The position numbers and the translations under genes were made by a program. DNA of 64,000 nucleotides from GCA-002050365 sp964237235 (GTDB lineage Bacteria; Acidobacteriota; Blastocatellia; Pyrinomonadales; Pyrinomonadaceae). The stretch covers positions 124,001 to 188,000 of the forward strand of contig CAXSGY010000007.1 of assembly GCA_964237235.1 (NCBI GenBank), written 5' to 3'. Below are positions 7,176 through 15,733 of the stretch, piece after piece (the stretch's first letter is position 1; every line of letters begins with the position of its first letter). Below the pieces are notes generated by a model. It had not been told where the DNA came from. It made no database searches and saw nothing but the letters and a program-made list of their open reading frames with translations.

Positions 7176-9014
7176 TCAATTGTCAAAATAAATCATCGGC
7201 ACAGAACCATTGTTCGCGTCTTCTTTGCCGTCATCCTTCAAAAAGCCCTGCGCGACGAAGAGCTTGACGATGACGCGGGCATCGGCGCGGGTGAAACGGT
7301 TGGCGAAGAGATTCATTTTGTTCAAATCGGCTTTGCCCAACATCTGGATTTGATTGATGTAGCGGAAAAGCAGCAGATTGCTGTAGAAATTGCCGCCGGT
7401 TTTTAACAGCAGTTCGCCTTTTTTGAAATCACGGTTGCGTTTATTGTATTTGCTTAAAATCGCCGAAGCCTGCACAAAATCGTTGATCTGGTCAACAATC
7501 GGGTCGAAAATGCGAAATGCTTCGTCCGGGTTGATGACGGCGTAGCCTTTGACGATTTCCATCAAATTGTTTAATTCGTCTTCGTCTTCCGGATATTCGT
7601 TGGCTAAGGCTTTGGCATCTTTCATTAAACCGACGGCGGTTTCCGTGTCTTTTTCCGTCGCCTTTTTCTTGAACTGTAAAGCGAGCGCGACGAGCTGCTG
7701 AATTTGCGTTTTTTTCTCGCTCAAATTGGCGATCATCGCTTTCGCTTCGTCGAGTTTGCCTTCGCGGGCGGCGCGGTTGATTTTCATTGATTCAAATTGT
7801 TCGGTTGCGCGTTCGCGCGTTTTCTGGTCGGGAATTTGTTCGATCAATTTTTTCGCGCGCGGTTCGTCGTCAATCTGCGCGATTTTGTAAGTCAGCGATT
7901 GATACGCCGAAATTTTTTCCTGCTCGTTGAGCTTCGGCAGATCGGCGATGATTTCTTCGGGCGTTGAGCTTTGGTTCCAGAGTTTTTCCTGTTGCTGAAA
8001 CCGTTTTAATTCGGGCGGCAGATTTTTTACCGCGTCGGCTTGTTTTTGTTTGAGAAGCGCGGTTTTCTCGGGAACGAGTTTTTCGAGGCTCGGCATTATG
8101 CGCGACATCAGCATCGTCATATCGAGCGAATTGCCCGACTGCATCAACGTCGCCGCGATTTTGTCGGCGATTAATTTTAACTGCGCGTCGGAGAATTTGA
8201 ACGGTTTGACATCCTTTGGCGGTTTCGGCGCGTTCGGGTCGGTCGCAACGAACAAAAACTGCGCCGCTGTATTCAGGTCTTCCTTCTTTTTTACCAAATC
8301 CGTGTCAACGATTTTAGCGATTACGTCGTCCGCCAGCGACGCGGCTTTTTTCTCGTCCTTCTGGTTTATTTTTTGCAGCAGCGGAAGAACGTTGTAGGAA
8401 ATTCCCTTCGCCAGACTATCCTTAAACAGCTTGATGGCTTTATCCGGGTTTTGTTCGGCGGCGAGCAGCGCAAATTGCTGTTCGAGCGCGACTTCCTGCC
8501 GGACGCGAAACTGGTCCGGGTTAAAATTAAAAAGTTCGCCTTCCTGCCTGGCGTTCGGCTGCGAAGCCTTCGCCATCGCTTCGGCGAGCTTCGCCGGTCG
8601 GGTTTGCGTCAGCATTTCCAACGCTAAATCCGCGTCGCGCTTGGCGACGAGCGGCAAAACCTGTAGGCGCACGTCGCTGAAATCATACATCTGCGCGAAA
8701 AGATCGTCGCTGTCTTTTTTTTCGTTTTCCGCTTCGGTGTTGGCGGTGATAATTTCACTGCCCGCGCTGCGAAACAGCTCGCGGGCGCGTTTCTCGTCAA
8801 ACTTCCAGTAAAGATCGCCCGCCGCCGCATAAACGACCGCGCGGTTCTGCGGCAATTTCAGCGCGGCAGCTTCGTTTGCCGCTTGATTGAGAATATCTAA
8901 AACCTGTTTTTCGAGTTCCTTGCGCGCTTTTTCCTTTTCAGACGGCGATTCGGTCGGCGCAGTCTGTGCGACGGTTATCGAAACGAAAAGCAATACGAAA
9001 AATAACACTTTCAT
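7176..9014 (-). CDS. Exported helical-repeat protein, function unknown
   Basis: 612 residues with a signal peptide (MKVLFFVLLFVSITVAQ) and an almost entirely alpha-helical, charged body resembling degenerate TPR/Sel1 arrays (AAAGDLYWKFDEKRARELF, AYQSLTYKIAQIDDEPRA). No catalytic motif. It converges with deoC across a 29-nt gap. The two genes upstream on the same strand are the TPR-TonB protein and the kinase-like protein, but a strong terminator at 9150-9196 separates it from them. The likely location is periplasmic. Confidence 0.8.
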   Translation of the reverse strand: MKVLFFVLLFVSITVAQTAPTESPSEKEKARKELEKQVLDILNQAANEAAALKLPQNRAVVYAAAGDLYWKFDEKRARELFRSAGSEIITANTEAENEKKDSDDLFAQMYDFSDVRLQVLPLVAKRDADLALEMLTQTRPAKLAEAMAKASQPNARQEGELFNFNPDQFRVRQEVALEQQFALLAAEQNPDKAIKLFKDSLAKGISYNVLPLLQKINQKDEKKAASLADDVIAKIVDTDLVKKKEDLNTAAQFLFVATDPNAPKPPKDVKPFKFSDAQLKLIADKIAATLMQSGNSLDMTMLMSRIMPSLEKLVPEKTALLKQKQADAVKNLPPELKRFQQQEKLWNQSSTPEEIIADLPKLNEQEKISAYQSLTYKIAQIDDEPRAKKLIEQIPDQKTRERATEQFESMKINRAAREGKLDEAKAMIANLSEKKTQIQQLVALALQFKKKATEKDTETAVGLMKDAKALANEYPEDEDELNNLMEIVKGYAVINPDEAFRIFDPIVDQINDFVQASAILSKYNKRNRDFKKGELLLKTGGNFYSNLLLFRYINQIQMLGKADLNKMNLFANRFTRADARVIVKLFVAQGFLKDDGKEDANNGSVPMIYFDN

Positions 9015-9149
9015 TTAAATTCTCCTGTAAACTACTGGTGAAAAAATTAAAATTATCGGAATAATACCTTATCGCAAAAATCGTTTGAATAAAACTCTAA
9101 AAACGCGCCCGCTGCGGACGACGCGCCAAATCAGCCGAAAATTAAACAT

Positions 9150-9196
9150 AAAAATCGGCGGTCGCGTTTAATTTCATAACGCGACCGCCGATTTTT
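9150..9196. terminator. Strong terminator after the TPR-TonB gene
   Basis: Perfect 19-bp stem (9150-9168 with 9178-9196), GC-rich core, A/T-flanked so it can act in both directions, 9-nt loop. It lies 33 nt beyond the stop of the minus-strand gene at 9230. Confidence 0.9.
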
Positions 9197-9229
9197 AAAT
9201 TTCCGGGGCTTTGGTGTTTGACGATTTGT

Positions 9230-10417
9230 CTATTGCGGAACGACAAAATTATAAACTATAAAGCCGGTCGCTTTGACCGCTTGACCGCCGACGACGGTCG
9301 GCTTAAATTGAGATTTACGAGCCGCGTCTTCCGCCGCGTTTCGCAATATTCCCTGTCCGTTAGAGGCTTTTGCCGACATCACGTTTCCTTGTTCATCGAG
9401 CGCGACCTGGACGGTAATTTTTCCCTGCATAAGCATTTTTTTAGCCATTTCCGGGTAAGTCGGAATGGCGAGCTTCGTCGCCAACCCGTTTAACTGTCCG
9501 ACTTCAACCGACTGCGCCGCGTTCGTGTTCGGCGCGTTTATTGTTTCGGACGGCGCAACGGGTTTTTCCATTGCCTTCTTGACGGGATTTTTCACCGGCT
9601 CGATTTTTGCCGCCTGCGTTTTCGCCTGTTCGATTTTCGCCTGTTCGATTTTTGCCTGCTCGATTTTTGCCTGTTCGGCTTTGAATTGTTCGGTTTTGGC
9701 TTGTTCGGCTTGCAGACGCTTCAGATTATTTTTCGCCGATTCGTTGTTCGCGTCTAATTCGACGGCTTTTTGATAATCGCTGAGCGCGTTCGGCAAATCG
9801 TCTTTTTTCTCGAAAGCGTCGCCGCGATTCAGGTAAGCCGTCAGGCTTTTCGGATTAATTTCAATCGCCTTCGTAAAATCGGCAATCGCCGAATCATAGT
9901 TTGTTTTGCTGTGGTAAGCGCGACCGCGATTCAGATAAGTCGAAGCGTCCTTCGGATTCAGTTCGATGGCTTTGCTGTAATCGCCGACCGCCGAATCGTA
10001 GTCGCCGTTGATAATGTTTTCGTCGGCGCGCCTTCGGAAAAACGCGAAATCCTGGACGGGCGGCGTTGCGACCGGAACGGGCGGGACGATTGGTTCCGCC
10101 GGTTTGACTTTGACGGCTTTTTCCTTAATTGCCTGCACCAGTTCGTTGTCCGCGCCGGTCGTTTGCAGCTCGATTTCGATTTCCGGCGTAAATCCGAACG
10201 TGATGCCGCGCGTTTTGACGGCTTCGGTCAAGAGCTTGTTTTTTTCCGGCATCGTCGCTTTTTTCGAGCGCAAACCGATCAAAATGTCGGCTAAATTAAG
10301 CTGAACTTGTTGCGCCTGTCCGATCTGGCAAAGCATTAAAATGGCGAGCGTCGCCGTCGGAAAAACTGAAAGAAAATTTACGTGCGTTAATTTAATCTTT
10401 GAAAATAGGGATTTCAT
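9230..10417 (-). CDS. TPR protein with C-terminal TonB domain
   Basis: 395 residues. The N-terminus has a hydrophobic segment (residues ~15-35), then a ~75-residue domain, a proline-rich spacer, three TPR units (DYDSAVGDYSKAIELNPKDA and two similar), a Gln/Ala/Lys coiled stretch built from EQAKI pentapeptides, and a TonB-type C-terminal domain (YPEMAKKMLMQGKITVQV ... KSQFKPT). TonB domains contact outer-membrane transporters, while TPRs bind proteins. No ExbB/ExbD genes are nearby, so energisation is not evident, and the TonB fold may serve only as a binding module. Confidence 0.85.
   Translation of the reverse strand: MKSLFSKIKLTHVNFLSVFPTATLAILMLCQIGQAQQVQLNLADILIGLRSKKATMPEKNKLLTEAVKTRGITFGFTPEIEIELQTTGADNELVQAIKEKAVKVKPAEPIVPPVPVATPPVQDFAFFRRRADENIINGDYDSAVGDYSKAIELNPKDASTYLNRGRAYHSKTNYDSAIADFTKAIEINPKSLTAYLNRGDAFEKKDDLPNALSDYQKAVELDANNESAKNNLKRLQAEQAKTEQFKAEQAKIEQAKIEQAKIEQAKTQAAKIEPVKNPVKKAMEKPVAPSETINAPNTNAAQSVEVGQLNGLATKLAIPTYPEMAKKMLMQGKITVQVALDEQGNVMSAKASNGQGILRNAAEDAARKSQFKPTVVGGQAVKATGFIVYNFVVPQ
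9618..9712 (-). repeat. In-frame 15-bp tandem repeat (EQAKI/EQAKT units)
   Basis: About six imperfect copies of a 15-nt unit (ttcgatttttgcctg on the plus strand) encode repeats of EQAKI in the linker of the TPR-TonB protein. In-register units of this kind expand and contract by slippage, so the linker length may vary between strains. Confidence 0.8.
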
Positions 10418-10522
10418 ACTTTTTCTCTCTCGATGTTTGAAAAATTCGGAACGCCGTTGGGCGCGAATTTTTAAATTTTCCGAATTCCTCGAAACATTCG
10501 TTTAATAACTCAAACTAAACAT

Positions 10523-12253
10523 TTAATTGTTGATAATGTCGTCAACCGTGACGGCTTTTTTCTGGTTCGCCGGAGCTTTGGCGGCGGGCGGCGCGTTCGG
10601 TTTAACGACGCGCGGGGCGACCGGCGGCGGAGCGACGGCGACGGGTTTGTTTTTAAATGAAGCCGGCGGCGCAGAAGTCTTGTCCGAAATTGTCGCGTCG
10701 GGCGTTTCGGGCGGCGCATCCGTTTCGGAAACTTTTTCGGCGACGGGCTGCGTCTGTGTTTCGGGCTTCGGCTCGTTTCCGACGACCGTAGAATTCATCT
10801 GGCTTTGATTTAAAGGTTTGGATTCGGCGGTGTTTGACGAGCGCATAAAGACGATGCCCGCCACGCCGACAATCGCCAATAAAACCGCGGCGATGATTGC
10901 CGGCATCATCCACGAAGATTTTTTCTCCGGCACGTCTTCGACAAACAAATTTTTCGCGGCGGGCGCGTCGGTTTTTCGTCTGCCCGTCTTCGGCGCGTCG
11001 TCCAGGGCTTTCCGGACGGCTTTTTCTTCTTCGGCCTTCTTGGCTACGGCGGATTTTTCTTCTTCGGCTTTTTTGGCTTCTTTTTCGAGCAGTTTTTCCG
11101 CTTCGGCGGCGCGCTGTTCGGCTTTTAATCGTTCCGCTTCGGCTGTTTTGAGCTGCCGCGCGATTAATTCGCTCTGACGTTTTTGTTCGGTTTCAAACGC
11201 CAGGCGTTCTTTTTCAATTTTCTGCCGTTCCGCTTCGAGCCGTTTTTCTTCCGCCTGACGAATTTCGAGCGCGGCTTCGGCTTCTTTTTTCTTCGCGGCT
11301 TCGACTTCCTGTTTGGCGGCGACGGCTTCGCGTTCCTTCGCCTGCGTGATTGCCGTCTGCAAAGCTTGTCGCATTGCCGTCGCCGACGCAAAACGTTTTT
11401 CGCGTTCGATTTCCAGAGCCTTCATCAAAGCGGCGGCGACTTCCGGCGGTAATTCCTGATTAACTTTATCCGGCGGCGACAACGGATCGGGTTTGCCCGC
11501 CCAAACGTCCGACAGCCGCTCGAGCGCGCCGAGCGGCGGTTGCGCCGTCATCAAATGGTAAAGCGTCGCGCCGAGCGCGTAAACGTCGCCGCGCGCGTCA
11601 ACTTCGCGGCTTAAAACTTTTTCCAGTTTTTCGCCGTGTTTTTCGGCGAGATTTTTCCTGACGGTTTCGTCAACGGTTCGCAAAACCTGTCCGGGCGACA
11701 GATAGCGCGACGCGGCGGCGGTTTCACCGCTCATTTTCGGCAGCGCGTTCTCGGTCGCGATTGTAAAACCGAGCAGCTTGATTTTTCCGCGTGTCGTCAA
11801 AAGCACGTTCTGCGGTTTGACATCGCCGTGAACGATTGGCTCGGGAAGCGTGTGCAGATAATCGAGCGTCTCGAGCAACTGGTCAGCCCAGTTAATCGCT
11901 TCGGAAAGCTCGATTGGCTTTTTGGTTTTGGCGAGCAGCTCGCCCGTGTCTTCGCCGTCAACCAATTCCATTACCAGATAATGGCGGTCAATTTCCGAAA
12001 AATAACCGCGAAGCTGCGGCAGCGATTCGTGTTTGACCTTCGCCAGATTTTTGGCTTGGTTGGCGAAATCGCGTTTCAAAATTTCGCGGTCGGTCGCGGA
12101 CGGCACCGCGTCTAAATCTATCTGAATTTCCTTGAGCGCGACGTTCGTTTCACGGTTCGTGTCGAACGCTTTGTAAACCGCGCTTGTTCCGCCGTGTCCG
12201 AGTTGTCGGACAATGCGATAACGTCCTCGAATGACTTTGTTTGTCGGCTGCAT
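10523..12253 (-). CDS. Ser/Thr protein kinase-like membrane protein with altered DFG motif (probable pseudokinase)
   Basis: 576 residues. The N-terminal Hanks-type domain spans ~10-310: glycine loop LGHGGTSAVYKAF, the ATP-binding lysine in VALKEI, and the catalytic-loop HGDVKPQN. The metal-binding DFG is replaced by GFT (IKLLGFTIA; codons GGT TTT ACA), and the APE region reads LSPGQ. A long Ala/Glu/Lys coiled coil (~320-430) follows, then one membrane helix (WMMPAIIAAVLLAIVGVAGIV, within ~452-475) and a Pro/Ala-rich tail that would be periplasmic. Loss of the DFG Asp usually abolishes or strongly lowers phosphotransfer. It is divergent from msrP. The family call is firm; inactivity is inference. 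Confidence 0.88.
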   Translation of the reverse strand: MQPTNKVIRGRYRIVRQLGHGGTSAVYKAFDTNRETNVALKEIQIDLDAVPSATDREILKRDFANQAKNLAKVKHESLPQLRGYFSEIDRHYLVMELVDGEDTGELLAKTKKPIELSEAINWADQLLETLDYLHTLPEPIVHGDVKPQNVLLTTRGKIKLLGFTIATENALPKMSGETAAASRYLSPGQVLRTVDETVRKNLAEKHGEKLEKVLSREVDARGDVYALGATLYHLMTAQPPLGALERLSDVWAGKPDPLSPPDKVNQELPPEVAAALMKALEIEREKRFASATAMRQALQTAITQAKEREAVAAKQEVEAAKKKEAEAALEIRQAEEKRLEAERQKIEKERLAFETEQKRQSELIARQLKTAEAERLKAEQRAAEAEKLLEKEAKKAEEEKSAVAKKAEEEKAVRKALDDAPKTGRRKTDAPAAKNLFVEDVPEKKSSWMMPAIIAAVLLAIVGVAGIVFMRSSNTAESKPLNQSQMNSTVVGNEPKPETQTQPVAEKVSETDAPPETPDATISDKTSAPPASFKNKPVAVAPPPVAPRVVKPNAPPAAKAPANQKKAVTVDDIINN

Positions 12254-12468
12254 ATTGTTTAATGTCTGATTGAAGAAAGATGAAAGGTAAAACTACCGAC
12301 GAGTATTATAATAGAAAATTGTTAAAAATAAAAGCATTTTGTTTAACTATTTTTAATACAATGCGCGAATTGAACTTATCCAATCCGCAAATTTAAAAGC
12401 GATTTCCCGAAAGTTTTTTGCGGACAATAATTACGAAACTATTTTTGGCTGGAAACGAATAACGATAT

Positions 12469-13431
12469 ATGGTTGTAAAAAAGCCGTCCGACATAAATTC
12501 GAGCGAAATAACCGACGAGCAGACTTTTCTCAATCGTCGAAATTTCATCCGCGCCGGACTGCTCGCCGGAACGACTTTGGCGACCGGCGGCGTGTATCGC
12601 TACATCAATCAGCCGCCGCCGAAGCCGGTTGTGACCGCCGCCATCGAAAACGTCGCCAAGCCGGAAAATTTTCAGACGACGGATAAGATCAACACGTTCG
12701 AGGAAATCACGAACTACAACAATTTTTACGAATTTGCGACGAGCAAAACCGCCGTCGCCCGCCAAGCCGAGGATTTTAAGACGCGTCCCTGGACCATCGA
12801 AATCGGCGGACTCGTGCAAAAACCGAAAACTTTCGGTATCGAAGAACTGCTGAAGTTTGAACAGGAAGAAAGAATTTATCGTTTCCGGTGCGTCGAAGGC
12901 TGGTCAATGGTAATTCCGTGGGTCGGTTTTCCGCTCAGGAAAATTCTCGATGCGGTCGTGCCGCTCGGAACGGCAAAATACGTCGCTTTTGAGACGCTTT
13001 ATGATTCAAAGCAAATGCAGTCGTCGTTTTTCGCCGGCATTAATTTTCCATACGTCGAAGGTTTGCGGCTCGACGAAGCTCTGCATCCGTTAACCATTGT
13101 AGCGACAGGACTTTACGGCAAACAGTTACCGAATCAAAACGGCGCGCCGGTTCGTCTGGTCGTTCCCTGGAAATACGGTTTCAAAAGCATCAAGTCAATC
13201 GTCAAAATCACTCTGACCGCCGACGAGCCGCCGACGACCTGGAACATCGCCGCGCCGCGCGAATACGGATTTTATTCTAACGTCAATCCGAACGTCGCGC
13301 ATCCGCGCTGGTCGCAGGCAAGGGAACAACGCATCGGCGAATACACGCGCCGCCCGACACTGCTTTTTAACGGCTACGCCGAACAAGTCGAAACTTTATA
13401 CAGCGGAATGGATTTGCGAAAGTTTTTTTAA
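12469..13431 (+). CDS. msrP: Protein-methionine-sulfoxide reductase catalytic subunit MsrP
   Basis: 320 residues. MsrP is a periplasmic molybdoenzyme that repairs methionine sulfoxide in envelope proteins. A twin-arginine signal (NRRNFIRAGLLAG) is at residues ~24-36, and the Moco-ligand cysteine is in YRFRCVEGWSMVIPW; the C-terminal NPNVAHPRWSQA segment is also typical. The start is ATG at 12469. Its membrane partner msrQ is 533 nt downstream rather than adjacent as usual; a small minus-strand ORF lies in the gap. Divergent from the kinase-like gene, so the ~215 nt between them should hold both promoters. Confidence 0.94.
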   Translation: MVVKKPSDINSSEITDEQTFLNRRNFIRAGLLAGTTLATGGVYRYINQPPPKPVVTAAIENVAKPENFQTTDKINTFEEITNYNNFYEFATSKTAVARQAEDFKTRPWTIEIGGLVQKPKTFGIEELLKFEQEERIYRFRCVEGWSMVIPWVGFPLRKILDAVVPLGTAKYVAFETLYDSKQMQSSFFAGINFPYVEGLRLDEALHPLTIVATGLYGKQLPNQNGAPVRLVVPWKYGFKSIKSIVKITLTADEPPTTWNIAAPREYGFYSNVNPNVAHPRWSQAREQRIGEYTRRPTLLFNGYAEQVETLYSGMDLRKFF

Positions 13432-13465
13432 ATCACGGGCGGCTTTCAAGTCACAACTGCCTGCA

Positions 13466-13711
13466 TCAACGAGCAGTTAAACATTGCCCGTGTAAATTAT
13501 TATTTACCTCAAACTCTTGATTTCTAGCGGTTTTTACTCTCAATCGCGTCGGTCGTTTTCGATGCGGTAATCGCCCGGCACAGTGAATGATGCGCGCGAC
13601 GGCGATTTCTTCGATTTCTTCGTCGGGTAAAATCGCGCTTTGCAAAACAATTCGCGCCAATCGGTCAAGTTTTTCTTCAGTCATACTTTGCGAATAATTT
13701 TCTTTCATCAA
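13466..13711 (-). CDS. Small hypothetical ORF, possibly frameshifted
   Basis: 81 codons between msrP and msrQ on the opposite strand. The first ~30 residues (MTEEKLDRLARIVLQSAI, then an acidic PDEEIEEIA) look like real protein sequence, while the rest is basic and unlike coding sequence. A one-base shift near 13605 gives a different tail, FTVPGDYRIENDRRD, that stops at 13540-13542 and looks more natural. It could be a frameshifted ~50-residue gene or noise. No family is recognised. Confidence 0.35.
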   Translation of the reverse strand: MMKENYSQSMTEEKLDRLARIVLQSAILPDEEIEEIAVARIIHCAGRLPHRKRPTRLRVKTARNQEFEVNNNLHGQCLTAR

Positions 13712-13963
13712 AACAAATGATGTTGCAGCATTCGATGCGGTTACAAATTTTTTGAAAAAAAATAAACGAAAAATTTAGATTAAACGCCTTTCAATATCAA
13801 TTGAACAGCTATTCATTGTAAAGGGAGTTTTCCTCGTTTATCAGTGAACAGTTGATAGTGAATATATTTTTTTTCAAAATTTCCGGTTTTTGATTTTTCG
13901 TATAAATAGATCAGTTTGCGAATAAAATCCGTTATATTCATTTAAGCGAATAAAAGAAAAACG

Positions 13964-14572
13964 ATGAACGATGTGAAATTTAACAAACTGCTCGTTTTTA
14001 CAAACGCGCTCGTGCCGCTTGTTTTGCTGGTTTGGGATTGGTTTCGGGGAAATCTGGGCGCGAATCCAATCGAGTTTTTTTTGCGGACGACCGGCGTTCT
14101 CGCGCTCGTTTTTCTTTTAATCACGTTATCTGTCACGCCGCTTCGCAAACGTTTCGGCTGGAACAGTTTGATAAAATTTCGCCGGATGCTCGGTTTATAC
14201 GCTTTTTTTTATGGCTTTCTGCACCTTATAACTTACGCCGTCTTCGATAAAAATTTCGACGTTCCGGCAATCTTTTTCGACGTTTGGGAACGACCGTTTA
14301 TCGCCTTCGGAATGCTCGCGTTTTTTCTTTTGATTCCTTTGGCGGTTACTTCGACCAACGGGATGATTAAACGGCTCGGCGGAAAAAATTGGGCGCGGCT
14401 GCATAAACTGACTTATGCGGCGGCGATTTTAGGCGTGATTCATTTCTGGCTGATCGTTAAATCGGACGTTTTCTATCCGATGTTGTTCGGTTTGATTTTG
14501 GCGGTTCTGTTCGGCTACAGAATTTTCGGAAACACAAAACCCGCGCCGAAAGCAAAAGTCGGCGCGAATTAG
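13964..14572 (+). CDS. msrQ: MsrQ, haem-binding membrane subunit of the MsrPQ system
   Basis: 202 residues with about six hydrophobic helices. It is a b-type cytochrome that passes electrons from the respiratory chain to MsrP. Family features: LSVTPLRKRFG after the second helix, the YGFLHLITY and WARLHKLTYAAAILGVIHFW segments carrying haem-ligand histidines. The last codons (KAKVGAN-stop) lie within the downstream terminator, so the stop codon is in its loop. A possible promoter -10 (TATATT) is about 30 nt upstream of the start. Confidence 0.93.
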   Translation: MNDVKFNKLLVFTNALVPLVLLVWDWFRGNLGANPIEFFLRTTGVLALVFLLITLSVTPLRKRFGWNSLIKFRRMLGLYAFFYGFLHLITYAVFDKNFDVPAIFFDVWERPFIAFGMLAFFLLIPLAVTSTNGMIKRLGGKNWARLHKLTYAAAILGVIHFWLIVKSDVFYPMLFGLILAVLFGYRIFGNTKPAPKAKVGAN

Positions 14573-15654
14573 ACGCTCGCGCCGACTTTTGCTTTTCTTT
14601 TTCGACGGGCGATTGCGCGGAAAAATATCTGCGCTCTAAAATTCGCCGCCGCTTGAGAGAATATTTTTCGACCGGATAAAACGAAATCAAAGTCATCGCC
14701 GCCAGACCGAGAAAATTAAATGGCGTTCGGGTCAAAAAAATTTGGCTTTCAGGATTGAAAAACGGCTGCTGCCAAAGGTAAATCGAATAGCTCATCGCGT
14801 CGAGCTTGACCATCGGCGCGGAATTTAAAAATCCGCCGACCGTCGAATCGAAATTAGTGATCGCCCAATCTATAAAAATCGCCGTCAGCAAATTCATCAA
14901 AAAAATCGCCGCGAAAAAATATACGCGCGGACTCTCGTCCGTGAAATTCAAGGCGAGAATGATGAACGGCAGAAGCAAAACTAATTTCGAGCGCAGAATT
15001 CGCCGGTAAAATTCGTTGCCGTGCAGCCGTCCGTAAAAGAGCGCGAGCAGACAACCGATTGCCAGCGCGTCCATCTTGGCGTGAAAGCCTTTGCCGATCC
15101 AAAGCGGCTCGCTGCCGAATTGCAGAAACGTAAAAAGCCTTATGAACGGAACAAAATCAACAAAAGATCGGGCAAAATCTTCGCCTTTCGCAAACCGAGC
15201 AGCAGTAAAACGCCGGGAAAAATCAAATAAAATTGTTCCTCGACCGACTAATACAAGGTGTGTCCGAGCAGCCAATTCTGCGGATTAACGTAATCGGTCA
15301 AATAAGCGGCGGCGAAAAATATCGAGTCAAGTTTAACGGCGGCAATGCCCGGGAGTGCCGCGCCGAGAACGATTAAAAGATAAAAATAGAAGGGCGGAAA
15401 AATTCGCAGCGTGCGCCGGAAATAAAAATTGACGAGATTAATGCGCCCGGTGCGGTCAATTTTCTTGAAAAGCAAATTGGTTATCAGAAAACCGGAAATA
15501 ACAAAAAAACGCGCACGCCGAGATTGCCGAGACTGCCGAGACTGCCGAGGCTTTCAAAATTTAAAACGTAGGCGAGATGTCCGGCGATGATCAGCGCGAT
15601 TGAGACGGTTCGCAAGCCGTCGAGTGAGGGAATTCGATTTGAAGAGTTTTCCAT
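14457..15654 (-). pseudogene. Acyltransferase 3 family (OafA-like) membrane protein, decayed
   Basis: The pieces read in order as one acyltransferase-3 protein. The true N-terminus at 15652-15654 has RIPSLDGLRTVSIALIIAGH. The frame is lost at a run of seven T (minus strand, ~15515), where eight would keep VRVFFVISGFLITNLLF in frame. A TAG at 15248-15250 interrupts GHTLY-stop-SVEEQFYLIFPG. A further shift near 15150 leads to the last piece (FIRLFTFLQFGSEPLW through SYSIYLWQQPFF). Such proteins O-acylate surface sugars. Three separate lesions argue for a real pseudogene. The frame finally closes at 14457 inside msrQ, a by-product of decay. Confidence 0.85.
14552..14592. terminator. Bidirectional terminator overlapping the end of msrQ
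   Basis: Perfect 16-bp stem (14552-14567 with 14577-14592), 9-nt loop, then TTTTCTTTTTC. The TAG of msrQ (14570-14572) is in the loop. It serves msrQ and, on the other strand, the decayed acyltransferase gene. Confidence 0.88.
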
Positions 15655-15733
15655 AGACGCAAAATCCCGATTTCATTTATAAAGCGTCAATCAAAACGGG
15701 AATCCAACCGGAAACAAAAATGGCTTCGGAAAT

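Noticed and set aside
9618..9712. CRISPR-like array in the TPR-TonB gene
   Set aside because: It is an in-frame 15-nt coding tandem repeat without spacers.
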